Assembly: GCA_016744695.1 (NCBI GenBank)
Contig: JADGDV010000011.1
Coordinates: 1-64,000, forward strand
DNA length: 64,000 nt
From: Hahellaceae bacterium
GTDB taxonomy: Bacteria; Pseudomonadota; Gammaproteobacteria; Pseudomonadales; Oleiphilaceae
Direction: 5' to 3'
Each line of letters opens with the position of its first letter. Position 1 is the stretch's first letter. Made by a program: the position numbers and the translations under genes. Shown piece by piece: positions 7,420 through 16,475 of the stretch. A model generated the notes under the pieces. It ran no database searches. It saw only the letters and a list, made by a program, of their open reading frames with translations, and was not told where the DNA came from.

Positions 7420-7436
7420 ATAAAGAGGAAGGTTTC

Positions 7437-8624
7437 GTGGATATCTTGGGCCTGATTGGTAGAACAAAAATGCTTCTCGAAGAAGACATTACTCACTTCG
7501 AAGGCACACTTTCTTCTATTGTGAATGAAAGTTCATTTTTAGTCATTGGTGGTGCAGGGTCAATTGGTCAGGCAGTTACAAAAGAAATATTTTCCCGCAG
7601 CCCTAAAAAGCTCCATGTTGTCGATATTAGTGAAAACAACATGGTGGAGCTTGTTCGAGATATCAGGAGTTCCTTTGGTTATATGGATGGTGAGTTTAAA
7701 ACGTTTGCACTTGATTGCGGAAGTGTAGAGTTTGAAGCCATGTTTAAAGCAGAAGGTGGTTATGATTATGTGCTTAATTTATCTGCGCTAAAACATGTTA
7801 GGTCTGAAAAAGATCCTTTTACGTTAATGCGGATGATTGATGTGAATATTGTTAATACTCTCAAAACAATCGACCTTGCTATTAAGGGCGGAGCAAAGAA
7901 ATATTTCTGTGTCTCAACAGATAAGGCGGCCAACCCTGCCAATATGATGGGTGCATCAAAGAGAATAATGGAAATGTTTCTAATGCAGAAAGGCAGAGAT
8001 ATTCCTATATCTACGGCTCGATTTGCTAATGTGGCTTTTTCTGATGGCAGTCTACTGCATGGGTTCAATCAACGGATTCTTAAAAAACAACCTATTGCTG
8101 CGCCTAATGATATTCGTCGATATTTCGTTACTCCCAAAGAGGCTGGCCAACTTTGTCTTATTTCAACCTTGTTAGGAGAAAATCGAGATATTTGCTTTCC
8201 TAAACTCAATGAAGAGCTAAATCTTGTTACTTTTTCCTCTATTGCTGAAAAATACTTAGCTGAAAGAGGTTATGGTGTGGCCCTTTGTGAAACAGAGGGC
8301 GAGGCTAGAGAGCATATTGATAGCTTTGTAAGCCAAGGTAAGTGGCCTTGTTGCTTCTTTCCTTCGGATACAACCGGTGAAAAAGACTATGAAGAATTTT
8401 TTGTAGAAGGTGAAGAAGTTGACTTTGACCGTTTCACTACCTTAGGTGTTGTAAAGAATAATTCAAATACAGATGATAACAAGCTCAACCATTTTCTAGA
8501 TGCTATTATTGCACTTAAAAAACGTGGCAGCTGGGAAAAAGAAGAAATTGTAGAATTGTTTTTTGAAATGATTCCAGGTTTTGGCCACAAAGAAACAGGC
8601 AAATATCTAGATGGGAAAATGTAA
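7437..8624 (+). CDS. legB: NDP-N-acetylglucosamine 4,6-dehydratase of legionaminic acid synthesis
   Basis: Soluble extended SDR of the FlaA1/CapD group, 395 residues. The Rossmann motif GGAGSIGQAV lies near residues 38-47, LNLSALKHVRSEKDP follows, and the catalytic STDKAANPANMMGASKR carries the T-x-M-x-x-x-K arrangement of this dehydratase group rather than Y-x-x-x-K. There is no N-terminal membrane domain, unlike WbpM at 24973. In the Leg pathway it makes the 4-keto-6-deoxy sugar that LegC aminates. It starts at GTG with a GAGGAAGG ribosome binding site, and its end overlaps legC by one base. A PseB role is less likely given the NeuC-type epimerase and PtmE-type enzyme downstream. Confidence 0.85.
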   Translation: MDILGLIGRTKMLLEEDITHFEGTLSSIVNESSFLVIGGAGSIGQAVTKEIFSRSPKKLHVVDISENNMVELVRDIRSSFGYMDGEFKTFALDCGSVEFEAMFKAEGGYDYVLNLSALKHVRSEKDPFTLMRMIDVNIVNTLKTIDLAIKGGAKKYFCVSTDKAANPANMMGASKRIMEMFLMQKGRDIPISTARFANVAFSDGSLLHGFNQRILKKQPIAAPNDIRRYFVTPKEAGQLCLISTLLGENRDICFPKLNEELNLVTFSSIAEKYLAERGYGVALCETEGEAREHIDSFVSQGKWPCCFFPSDTTGEKDYEEFFVEGEEVDFDRFTTLGVVKNNSNTDDNKLNHFLDAIIALKKRGSWEKEEIVELFFEMIPGFGHKETGKYLDGKM

Positions 8625-9763
8625 TGTATCAAGACGTGGTTACTTTTATACAGTCCGTTTTTAGTACTGAAGAATTTATTCCATTACACGAGCCTAAATT
8701 TATTGGTAATGAAAAAAAATACCTGAATGAATGTATAGACTCAACGTTTGTTTCATCGGTAGGTAAGTTTGTAGATCAATTTGAAGAAATGATAGCAAGC
8801 TACACCGGTGCAAAGTATGCCGTAGCAACGTCTAATGGCACCTCTGCGTTACACATTTCGTTGCTATTAGCTAATGTACAAGAAGGTGATGAGGTTATTA
8901 CTCAGGCCCTTACTTTTGTGGCTACCTGTAATGCAATAAGTTACTGCAATGCAATACCTGTATTTGTAGACGTCGATAAAGACACTATGGGGTTGTCGCC
9001 TGATGCATTAAGAGTTTTTCTCAATGAAAATACGGTTATCGAGAATCGCCAATGTATTAATAGGTCAACAGGTAAAGTAATAAAGGCGTGTGTGCCTATG
9101 CATACATTTGGGCACCCTTGTCGAATAGATGAAGTCGTTGAAATTTGCAATGAGTTTCATATTACCGTTGTTGAAGATGCCGCTGAAAGCTTGGGGAGTT
9201 TCTATAAGGGGAGGCATACAGGCACGTATGGTGAGCTTGGCGCTATTAGTTTTAATGGTAATAAAATTATTACTTCCGGGGGTGGGGGTTGTATTATTAC
9301 TAATAATGAGTCACTAGCGTTAAAAGCTAAACACATTACTACAACTGCAAAAGTGCCACATAAATGGGCTTATTCTCATGATATGGTTGGCTATAACTAT
9401 CGAATGCCTAACCTTAATGCAGCTCTGTTAGTTGCACAGTTAGAAGGCTTAGGTACATTCCTTAAAAGTAAGGCTGAGTTAGCTAATCTGTATAATGATT
9501 TTTTTCAAGATAGTACATTGGATTTTATAGTAGCGCCTAAACACTCCGTGTCTAATTACTGGTTAAATGCGGTTGTTTTAAGTGACAAAAAACAAAGAGA
9601 TGATTTCTTAACGTGTACAAATAACAATGGCGTGATGACTAGACCTATTTGGACATTAATGAATAAGCTAAACATGTTTGAAAATGCGCAATGTGGTGAT
9701 TTAAGTCACTCTGAGTGGCTAGAAGATAGAGTGGTTAATATTCCAAGTAGCGTGAGAGTTTGA
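8624..9763 (+). CDS. legC: LegC-type PLP aminotransferase
   Basis: DegT/DnrJ/EryC1 aminotransferase of 379 residues. YAVATSNGTSALH marks the cofactor-binding start, VVEDAAESLGS holds the conserved aspartate, and the PLP-binding lysine is in SFNGNKIITSGGGG. The YNYRMPNLNAAL motif near residue 260 is typical of sugar aminotransferases. It would convert the LegB 4-keto product to the 4-amino sugar. Start and stop overlap both neighbours, so the seven leg genes look like a single transcriptional unit. Confidence 0.87.
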   Translation: MYQDVVTFIQSVFSTEEFIPLHEPKFIGNEKKYLNECIDSTFVSSVGKFVDQFEEMIASYTGAKYAVATSNGTSALHISLLLANVQEGDEVITQALTFVATCNAISYCNAIPVFVDVDKDTMGLSPDALRVFLNENTVIENRQCINRSTGKVIKACVPMHTFGHPCRIDEVVEICNEFHITVVEDAAESLGSFYKGRHTGTYGELGAISFNGNKIITSGGGGCIITNNESLALKAKHITTTAKVPHKWAYSHDMVGYNYRMPNLNAALLVAQLEGLGTFLKSKAELANLYNDFFQDSTLDFIVAPKHSVSNYWLNAVVLSDKKQRDDFLTCTNNNGVMTRPIWTLMNKLNMFENAQCGDLSHSEWLEDRVVNIPSSVRV

Positions 9764-10341
9764 TGGACTCTATTGTTTTAATTGGTGGGGGTGGTCACTG
9801 CCAGTCCGTGATTGATGTTATTGAGCAAGAAAATAAATTTAAAATCGCAGGTATTGTTGACCGGCCTGAGTTACTTGGAACAATGGTGTTAGGTTATGAG
9901 GTTATTGGTAATGATGAAAACTTAGAATACTTAGCTGAAAAATATAAATATGCCTGTATTTGCGCAGGACAAATTAAAACGTCCTCATTGAGAGAGAGGC
10001 TTTTTAGCTTGGCAAAAAAAGCGGGCTTTCTTTTACCCTGTATCATTTCACCAAGAGCTTATATATCGAAGCACAGTTCTATCGGTGATGGCTCAGTTAT
10101 TATGCATAATGCTTTAATCAATGCAGGTGTAACCGTAGGAAATAACTGCATTATTAATACTAAATCATTGATCGAGCATAATAGTGTAATCGAAGACAAC
10201 TGTCATATTTCAACAGGCGCTATTATTAATGGTGGCGTCATTGTTGGTAAAAATACTTTTGTGGGTAGTCAAGCTACAACTAAAGAGTCGATAAGCATTT
10301 GTGCCAACAGCTTTATTAAAGCCGGGAGTGTCGTTAAGTGA
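9763..10341 (+). CDS. legH: Acetyltransferase of the NeuD/PglD family (LegH role)
   Basis: An N-terminal Rossmann-like domain (IVLIGGGGHCQSVIDVI) binds the sugar nucleotide. From about residue 95 the sequence becomes left-handed beta-helix hexapeptide repeats (IGDGSV, VGNNCI, IEDNCH, VGKNTF). This is the architecture of PglD and NeuD. In the Leg pathway this enzyme N-acetylates the new 4-amino group. The ATG at 9763 overlaps the legC stop; a TTG one codon earlier is also possible. Acetyl is the usual donor group, but other acyl groups cannot be excluded. Confidence 0.82.
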   Translation: MDSIVLIGGGGHCQSVIDVIEQENKFKIAGIVDRPELLGTMVLGYEVIGNDENLEYLAEKYKYACICAGQIKTSSLRERLFSLAKKAGFLLPCIISPRAYISKHSSIGDGSVIMHNALINAGVTVGNNCIINTKSLIEHNSVIEDNCHISTGAIINGGVIVGKNTFVGSQATTKESISICANSFIKAGSVVK

Positions 10342-11333
10342 GTGTATTTATAATTGCAGAAGCAGGAGTTAACCACAATGGCTCCGTAGAATTAGCTAAG
10401 AAGTTAATAGATGTGGCCAGTGAGGCTGGTGCTAATGCGGTTAAATTTCAAACATTCAAGGCGGATGCTCTTGTTAATAAATCTGCAAAAAAAGCGGAAT
10501 ATCAAAAGCAAACAACAAATGCAGTAGAAACACAGCATGAGATGCTGAAAAGGTTGGAATTGGATGTGGAAACACATAAAGAGTTAATGGCGTATTGTGA
10601 TGCAAAAAAAATAATGTTTTTGTCTACGCCATTTGATCATGAAAGCATTGAACTGCTAAATGATTTGGGTTTGGGTATTTTCAAAATACCTAGCGGTGAA
10701 ATTACAAATCTTCCTTATTTGCAGCATATTGGAAGGCTGAATAAAGAAGTTGTTCTATCTACTGGCATGGCCGACATAGGGGAGATCGAAGATGCTTTGG
10801 ATATTCTCGTTATGGCAGGAACAGAAAAAGATAATATTACGATTCTTCATGCTAATACTATGTACCCAACACCAATGGAAGATGTCAATTTAAAAGCAAT
10901 GGTAACCATTGGGAATACATTTGATATAGCCTATGGCTATAGTGATCACACTTTGGGGGTTGAGGTTGATATAGCTGCTGTAGCAATGGGAGCTTCAGTA
11001 ATAGAGAAACATTTTACGCTAGATAAGAAGATGGAAGGTCCAGACCATAAAGCTTCTTTATCCCCTGACGAGTTAAAAGCAATGATTGCTGGTATTCGTA
11101 ATATTGAGCTAGCACTAGGAAGTAGCGTTAAGAAACCTAGCAACAGTGAAAAGCCAAATATAGAAATAGCAAGAAAGTCACTGGTCGCCAAAAAAGCCAT
11201 AAAAGAAGGTGAGTTATTTAGTGAAGATAATTTAGCGGTAAAGCGACCTGGTAATGGTATAAGCCCAATGAGATGGGGAGATGTGCTGGGCTCTTATGCT
11301 AAGAAATCTTATCAGGCAGATGAGTTGATATGA
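10338..11333 (+). CDS. legI: Nonulosonate (legionaminic acid) synthase, NeuB family
   Basis: NeuB-type TIM barrel with a C-terminal SAF antifreeze-like domain, 331 residues. FIIAEAGVNHNGS starts the barrel, KFQTFKAD carries conserved metal/PEP-site residues, and FKIPSGEI and YSDHTLG are family signatures. The SAF domain begins near residue 275 (ARKSLVA...). It condenses a 6-carbon N-acetylated aldose with phosphoenolpyruvate to give a 9-carbon acid. It starts with GTG overlapping legH. Placement between legH and the hydrolysing 2-epimerase favours legionaminic acid over sialic or pseudaminic acid. Confidence 0.88.
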   Translation: MSVFIIAEAGVNHNGSVELAKKLIDVASEAGANAVKFQTFKADALVNKSAKKAEYQKQTTNAVETQHEMLKRLELDVETHKELMAYCDAKKIMFLSTPFDHESIELLNDLGLGIFKIPSGEITNLPYLQHIGRLNKEVVLSTGMADIGEIEDALDILVMAGTEKDNITILHANTMYPTPMEDVNLKAMVTIGNTFDIAYGYSDHTLGVEVDIAAVAMGASVIEKHFTLDKKMEGPDHKASLSPDELKAMIAGIRNIELALGSSVKKPSNSEKPNIEIARKSLVAKKAIKEGELFSEDNLAVKRPGNGISPMRWGDVLGSYAKKSYQADELI

Positions 11334-12481
11334 CTATTCGAAAAATCTGCGTGGTAACGGGAACAAGGTCTGAATATGGGCTGTTCTTCCCGATATTAAA
11401 AGGTATTAAAAAATCTGGGCAGCTTCAGTTACAGCTTATAGCTTCAACAATGCACCTCTCTCGTGAGTTTGGATTAACATATAAGCAAATTGAAGAAGAC
11501 GGTTTTGTTATTGATGAAACAATAGAGAACTTACTTGCGGCAGACTCTAAATCAGCAACCGCTAAGACAACTGGCTTGGCTACAATTTTATTATCGGATG
11601 CATTTAATCGGCTAAAACCAGATATTATTTTATTACTTGGCGATAGGTATGAGACCTTCGCCGCTGCGACAACAGCGATGTTAATGAATATACCTATTGC
11701 ACATATTCATGGAGGTGAAATCACTGAGGGTGCAGTTGATGAACAAATTCGCCATGCTATTACTAAGATGAGTTATTTGCATTTCACTTCTACTGAAGAG
11801 TATCGGCAACGTATTATTCAAATGGGGGAAGCTCCATCTAGGGTGTTTAAAAGTGGCGCGCCAGGAATTGATAACATATTGAATTTCTCCTTGCTTTCAA
11901 AAAAAGAGTTGGAAAACAGCTTAAATTGGCGTTTTGGCTTACGTACTGCCTTATTTACATATCACCCAGTGACATTAGAAAATAGTGATGTCGAGTCTGA
12001 TATGGATAAAATTTTTCAAGCCTTATCTGAGTCAGACTGTAATGTTTTATTTACTTACGCCAATGCTGATGATTCAGGAAGGTTAATAAACCAAAAAATA
12101 GAAACTTTCTGCCAAGAGAATCTTGAGAAATATAAAGTAGTAAAAAATTTGGGCCAACAACGATATTTAAGTGCAATGAAGCTGGTAGACCTGCTAATAG
12201 GGAATACGTCGAGTGGAATTATTGAAGCGGCAAGCTACCATAAACCGGTTGTAAATATAGGCTCCCGTCAGAAAGGACGTTTACAGAGTGGTAATGTGAT
12301 CGACTGTTCAATTAGTAAGCTTAGTGAAGCTATACAGTTAGCTCAGTCAGATGCCTTTATAAGTAATTGTCAGCATATTACTAATATATATGGTGATGGA
12401 GTCTCTGCACCTTTAATTGTTTCCCAGCTTGAGTCGGTAACGTTGTCTATCTTTAAAAAGTTTGTTGATATGGAACGATAA
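11330..12481 (+). CDS. legG: Hydrolysing NDP-sugar 2-epimerase (NeuC/LegG family)
   Basis: GT-B fold epimerase of 383 residues. VVTGTRSEYGLFFPI begins the protein and contains the NeuC-type TRSEYG motif. LLGDRYETFAAA and AHIHGGEITEGAVDEQIRH follow, and LIGNTSSGIIEA is the C-terminal sugar-nucleotide loop. It would release the nucleotide and invert C2, giving the 2,4-diacetamido-trideoxymannose substrate for LegI. The whole-chain match to NeuC rather than WecB supports this assignment. It overlaps legI by four bases. Confidence 0.86.
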   Translation: MTIRKICVVTGTRSEYGLFFPILKGIKKSGQLQLQLIASTMHLSREFGLTYKQIEEDGFVIDETIENLLAADSKSATAKTTGLATILLSDAFNRLKPDIILLLGDRYETFAAATTAMLMNIPIAHIHGGEITEGAVDEQIRHAITKMSYLHFTSTEEYRQRIIQMGEAPSRVFKSGAPGIDNILNFSLLSKKELENSLNWRFGLRTALFTYHPVTLENSDVESDMDKIFQALSESDCNVLFTYANADDSGRLINQKIETFCQENLEKYKVVKNLGQQRYLSAMKLVDLLIGNTSSGIIEAASYHKPVVNIGSRQKGRLQSGNVIDCSISKLSEAIQLAQSDAFISNCQHITNIYGDGVSAPLIVSQLESVTLSIFKKFVDMER

Positions 12482-13528
12482 ATGCTGAATATAGAAAAGG
12501 TAAAATTAACAATAAGCTCTACCATTAAAGAAGCATTGATGATTATTGATAGCGGGGCAATAAAAATAGCCATTGTTGTCGATGATAAAGATATATTGTT
12601 GGGTACGTTAACTGACGGAGATATTCGAAGAGCTATTTTAAATGGGAAAAAACTAGATGACACTATTGAATATGTGTATTTCCAAGAACCTACTGTAGTA
12701 AAAAACAATACATCTCGCGAAGAAATAATAAATATTTGCAGTAGTAAAAAGATCTATCAAATTCCCGTTGTTGATAATGAAGGTAAAGTGGTATCCATTG
12801 CCGTTTTAGATGAGTTGTTACGCCCTAAAGAACATGTAAATCAAGTGATATTAATGGTAGGGGGCTTAGGCTCAAGACTAAAACCCTTAACAGACAATAC
12901 GCCAAAGCCAATGTTACATGTTGGCGGGAAACCCATACTCCAAACAATTGTAGAGAAATTTGCTGCTTACGGTTTTGTTAATATTATTATGTGTGTGAAT
13001 TATAAGTCACATATAATTCAAGAATATTTTGGAAATGGTTCTAAGTTTGGTGTGAATATTGAGTACATATTAGAAGATAAAAGAATGGGAACAGCGGGTG
13101 CTTTAAGTTTATTAAAAGATAAACCTAAAACTTCATTTTTTGTGATGAATGGTGATTTACTTACCAATGTTAATTTTGAACACCTTCTAGACTTTCATCA
13201 AAATAACAATGCTATGGCGACCATGTGCGTAAGAGAATATGATTTTCAAGTGCCTTATGGTGTCGTGAATTTAAAGGCTGAAAAAATATTATCTATTGAA
13301 GAGAAACCAAAACATAGTTTTTTTGTGAGTGCCGGTATTTATATGCTTGATGAAAAATGCATCGACTTAATACCAAATGACGAATTTTATGACATGCCAA
13401 CACTGTTTGAAAAACTGATTGAAGAAAGTCACAACACAATATCTTTTCCGTTGAGAGAATATTGGCTTGATATTGGTAGACTCGAAGAGTACGAAAAAGC
13501 TAACAATGAATACCATGAGGTGTTTTAG
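12482..13528 (+). CDS. ptmE: CBS-domain sugar-1-phosphate nucleotidyltransferase (PtmE-like)
   Basis: Two CBS motifs occupy about residues 1-115 (LLGTLTDGDIRRAIL is the clearest CBS signature). An NTP-transferase domain follows, beginning QVILMVGGLGSRLKPLTDNTPKPMLHVGG-like (G-G-x-G-x-R and the PKPM lysine motif, written here in part). In Campylobacter, PtmE makes GDP-glucosamine and thereby commits the pathway to GDP-linked intermediates. Its presence implies that LegB acts on a GDP sugar here as well. It starts with ATG one base after the legG stop. Confidence 0.82.
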   Translation: MLNIEKVKLTISSTIKEALMIIDSGAIKIAIVVDDKDILLGTLTDGDIRRAILNGKKLDDTIEYVYFQEPTVVKNNTSREEIINICSSKKIYQIPVVDNEGKVVSIAVLDELLRPKEHVNQVILMVGGLGSRLKPLTDNTPKPMLHVGGKPILQTIVEKFAAYGFVNIIMCVNYKSHIIQEYFGNGSKFGVNIEYILEDKRMGTAGALSLLKDKPKTSFFVMNGDLLTNVNFEHLLDFHQNNNAMATMCVREYDFQVPYGVVNLKAEKILSIEEKPKHSFFVSAGIYMLDEKCIDLIPNDEFYDMPTLFEKLIEESHNTISFPLREYWLDIGRLEEYEKANNEYHEVF

Positions 13529-14226
13529 TGTATAAGGGGAAGACCGTTTTAGCCATTATCCCTGCTCGTGGCGGTAGTAAAAGGCTACCAGGGAAGAATA
13601 TTCGAAATTTATTAGGTAAGCCACTTATCGCTTGGAGTATTGAGGCCGCTATTCATTCAAATTTTTTTGATGAAATTATGGTTAATACTGATGATCAACA
13701 GATTGCGGATATCTCTATAGAGTATGGCGCTATGGTTCCATTCTTGAGGCATGCGGGTTTATCAACAGATGTCGCATCCTCACTAGATGTCGTAAAAGAC
13801 ACCTTAGACTTTTATGCGAAAAATAATAGATGCTTTGATGTAGTTGTTTTGTTGCAACCAACTTCTCCACTAAGAAATAGTGAAGATATTATTGGTGCTA
13901 TGGAGTTGTTTTCGGATAAGTCGGCTAGCTCTGTATTAAGTGTCTGTGAAGTAGATCACCCTATCCAGTGGTGTAATAGTTTGGACTCAACTCTATCTAT
14001 GGATTCATTTATTAGTGAGGGAGTTAAAGGGGTTCGAAGTCAAGATTTGGAAAAACACTATCGTTTGAACGGAGCTATTTACATATGGGGTGTCAGTGTG
14101 TTTTCTCGTGAGCCTGAAGCCATAGTAGTTCCTTCGTACGCGTCAGTAATGCCATCTGAACGATCAGTCGATATTGACTCAGAGAACGACTTTATTTTTG
14201 CTGAACTCTTAAAGTCTCGTCAGTAG
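13528..14226 (+). CDS. legF: CMP-nonulosonate (legionaminate) synthetase
   Basis: This 232-residue protein is a CMP-sialic acid synthetase family member. It has the LAIIPARGGSKRLPGKN loop at residues 9-25, VVLLQPTSPLR near residue 110 and SERSVDIDSENDF at the C-terminus, which carries the conserved metal-binding acidic residues. It activates the nine-carbon acid as a CMP donor for a glycosyltransferase. GTG start; it overlaps both neighbours by one base. It closes the seven-gene leg operon segment. Confidence 0.88.
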   Translation: MYKGKTVLAIIPARGGSKRLPGKNIRNLLGKPLIAWSIEAAIHSNFFDEIMVNTDDQQIADISIEYGAMVPFLRHAGLSTDVASSLDVVKDTLDFYAKNNRCFDVVVLLQPTSPLRNSEDIIGAMELFSDKSASSVLSVCEVDHPIQWCNSLDSTLSMDSFISEGVKGVRSQDLEKHYRLNGAIYIWGVSVFSREPEAIVVPSYASVMPSERSVDIDSENDFIFAELLKSRQ

Positions 14227-15425
14227 TGAGAATTGTTAGAGAGGGTTTAATATATGTTATAGCTGAAGTGTTTTCTAAGTCAGTACCTTTTTTATTGTTA
14301 CCATACCTAACGCGAATGTTAGGCATTGATGGGTATGGTGTTCTTTCTTATTATCAAGCGATAATGGCATTCGCTTTTCTTGTTTTGTCGATGAGTCAAG
14401 ATGGAGCCATTGTAAGGTATTATTTTCGATATGGGCATCGGTCAATTGGTCTTGCAGTTTTTGGCGGGGCTCTTTATTCATTTGTAGTTGCTTTAGTTTT
14501 TTTGTTTTATGCCATTTATGTAAAATCTGAAATTTTGGCACTTATCTCAATTTCTTCATTTGGGCAAGCCCTATTTAGTGCGCAGCTAGCAATAAGGCAG
14601 AGCCAGAAAAATGTATATCAATATTTGTTGTTGCAGGTTACCTATGGGTGCTTATCAATAGCCCTTACAATAATAATATTTGAATTATCAGAAGCGAGTG
14701 TTCTAGGGCGTGTACTGTCAATAATGGCGTCAAATCTTATATGCGCTTTCATTGCTGGTTGGGTGTGGGCCAGATCTACCACCAAAATAATTTTTTCTCT
14801 ACGCCATCTAGGTCAAGGGTTTTTATATGTTTGCAGTTTTGGTTTGCCATTAATATTACACCAGTTTAGTTTTTTTGCTAAAGGCCAGCTAGATAAAATC
14901 TTTATTTATAACAAGTTTGAGGCTTCTGATCTAGGCGTATACGCTGCTGCATATCAAATTGCTAGTGCGTTTTCCATTTTTTTGCTAGCGATTAATAAAG
15001 CTTTAGTTCCACATTTTTTTGGAGGAATAAAAAGTGGTTCTTTATACTATTCGAAAATTAGAGGGTGGGCTTGGCAGTCAATAATATTATGTTTTATTGC
15101 TCCTTTGGCATTTATGTTTCTCCCCATTGAGGTTTATAGGTTGTTGCTTGGCGATGGTTTTGATGATGTTAAATATTTTGTGGTTTTGTTTTCATTTGCT
15201 TTTGGCCTTTTAATTCCCTATTTAGTTTTGGTGAACTATATGTTCTATTTTTCGAGAACATATACAATATCAGTGTGTACAATTTTGTCTACGCTTGTCT
15301 ATATTTTCTTTGTATGGCTTTTCTCAATGTATGATATTAAATACATACCGTTTGCGTTGATTTTATCTAACTTTTTTTTAGTCATTTTAATTTTTATACT
15401 TTCGAAGCCAGCAGCTTCTAACTAA
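14226..15425 (+). CDS. wzx: Wzx-type oligosaccharide flippase
   Basis: A 399-residue hydrophobic protein with about a dozen membrane segments and the MATE-like/PST N-terminus VFSKSVPFLLLPYLTRMLGIDGYG typical of Wzx. It has no signal peptide or soluble domain. It would flip the undecaprenyl-linked repeat unit to the periplasm. GTG start overlapping legF by one base. The coding sequence becomes AT- and T-rich from here through the Wzy gene, as usual for horizontally exchanged O-antigen genes. Confidence 0.85.
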   Translation: MRIVREGLIYVIAEVFSKSVPFLLLPYLTRMLGIDGYGVLSYYQAIMAFAFLVLSMSQDGAIVRYYFRYGHRSIGLAVFGGALYSFVVALVFLFYAIYVKSEILALISISSFGQALFSAQLAIRQSQKNVYQYLLLQVTYGCLSIALTIIIFELSEASVLGRVLSIMASNLICAFIAGWVWARSTTKIIFSLRHLGQGFLYVCSFGLPLILHQFSFFAKGQLDKIFIYNKFEASDLGVYAAAYQIASAFSIFLLAINKALVPHFFGGIKSGSLYYSKIRGWAWQSIILCFIAPLAFMFLPIEVYRLLLGDGFDDVKYFVVLFSFAFGLLIPYLVLVNYMFYFSRTYTISVCTILSTLVYIFFVWLFSMYDIKYIPFALILSNFFLVILIFILSKPAASN

Positions 15426-15452
15426 ATTGCTGGAATTCTCACGGAGCTTTTT

Positions 15453-16475
15453 ATGTTCAAAGATAAGGTGTTATTAATTACCGGTGGAACTGGGTCATTT
15501 GGGAATGCTGTTGTAAGAAGGTTTTTGCAAACAGATATTGGAGAAATTCGTATTTTTTCTAGGGATGAGAAAAAGCAAGATGATATGAGGCGGAAGTATA
15601 ATTCGCCAAAATTGAAGTACTACATGGGTGATGTGCGATCTATTTCTTCATTAGAAGATGCTATGAGAGGGGTAGATTATGTATTTCATGCTGCTGCACT
15701 TAAGCAGGTTCCTTCTTGCGAATTTTACCCAATGGAAGCTCTAGAGACTAACGTGATAGGTACAAAAAATGTGCTTGATGTGTCGATAAGAAGCGGCGTT
15801 AAGAAATTTATTGGCCTTAGTACTGATAAAGCCGTATATCCTATTAATGCCATGGGGTGTTCAAAGGCGATGATGGAGAAAGTTATTATTGCAAAATCTA
15901 GAAACTTGAGCGACAAAAATATAGTTGTTTGTGCTACTAGGTATGGGAATGTAATGGCTTCTAGAGGCTCAGTTATACCTTTATTTATTGAGCAAATTAA
16001 AAAAGGGGGAGCTGTTACGATAACAGACCCTTCTATGACTCGGTTTATGATGAGTTTAGATGATGCAGTTGAATTAGTGCTTTTCGCATTTGATAATGGT
16101 AGCAATGGAGATATATTTGTTCAAAAAGCGCCTGCTGCAAATATTGACACACTTGTTAAGGCTATTAAAATTCTGCTTAATTCAGAAGGTCACCCCACAA
16201 AGGTCATAGGTACTCGTCACGGTGAGAAATTATATGAAACCTTACTTACACGTGAAGAAATGGTGAAGGCCGTTGATCTAGGTGATTATTTTAAGGTACC
16301 TGTAGATAGTCGAAGTTTGAATTATGAAGAATATCTCGAAGAGGGGGAGGAGAAGGTAAGCAAAACTTTGGATTATCATTCGCACAATGCGCAGCAATTA
16401 ACGCCAGTTGAGCTTGCCCGAATGATTGAGTCATTGTATGAGTTTAAAGAAATTAGTGCCGAGCTTTCCATATGA
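15453..16475 (+). CDS. UDP-GlcNAc 4,6-dehydratase/5-epimerase (FnlA/CapE/WbjB-like)
   Basis: Soluble SDR of 340 residues. It has LLITGGTGSFGNAV at the N-terminus, HAAALKQVPSCEFYPMEA, GLSTDKAVYPINAMGCSK with the Met-for-Tyr catalytic arrangement, and RYGNVMASRGSVIPLF. These are hallmarks of the inverting dehydratases that start UDP-L-FucNAc, L-QuiNAc or L-RhaNAc synthesis. It is followed immediately by an RmlD-like reductase, the usual second step. A FnlC/CapG-type 2-epimerase is not present in the window. Confidence 0.83.
   Translation: MFKDKVLLITGGTGSFGNAVVRRFLQTDIGEIRIFSRDEKKQDDMRRKYNSPKLKYYMGDVRSISSLEDAMRGVDYVFHAAALKQVPSCEFYPMEALETNVIGTKNVLDVSIRSGVKKFIGLSTDKAVYPINAMGCSKAMMEKVIIAKSRNLSDKNIVVCATRYGNVMASRGSVIPLFIEQIKKGGAVTITDPSMTRFMMSLDDAVELVLFAFDNGSNGDIFVQKAPAANIDTLVKAIKILLNSEGHPTKVIGTRHGEKLYETLLTREEMVKAVDLGDYFKVPVDSRSLNYEEYLEEGEEKVSKTLDYHSHNAQQLTPVELARMIESLYEFKEISAELSI

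Noticed and set aside
7766-8068. Minus-strand frame opposite legB
   Set aside because: Entirely inside a well-supported SDR gene; no ribosome binding site or recognisable domain.
7437-14226. Pseudaminic acid pathway
   Set aside because: A NeuC-type hydrolysing epimerase and a PtmE-type nucleotidyltransferase are present, and no PseG- or PseH-like gene is seen, which fits legionaminic better.
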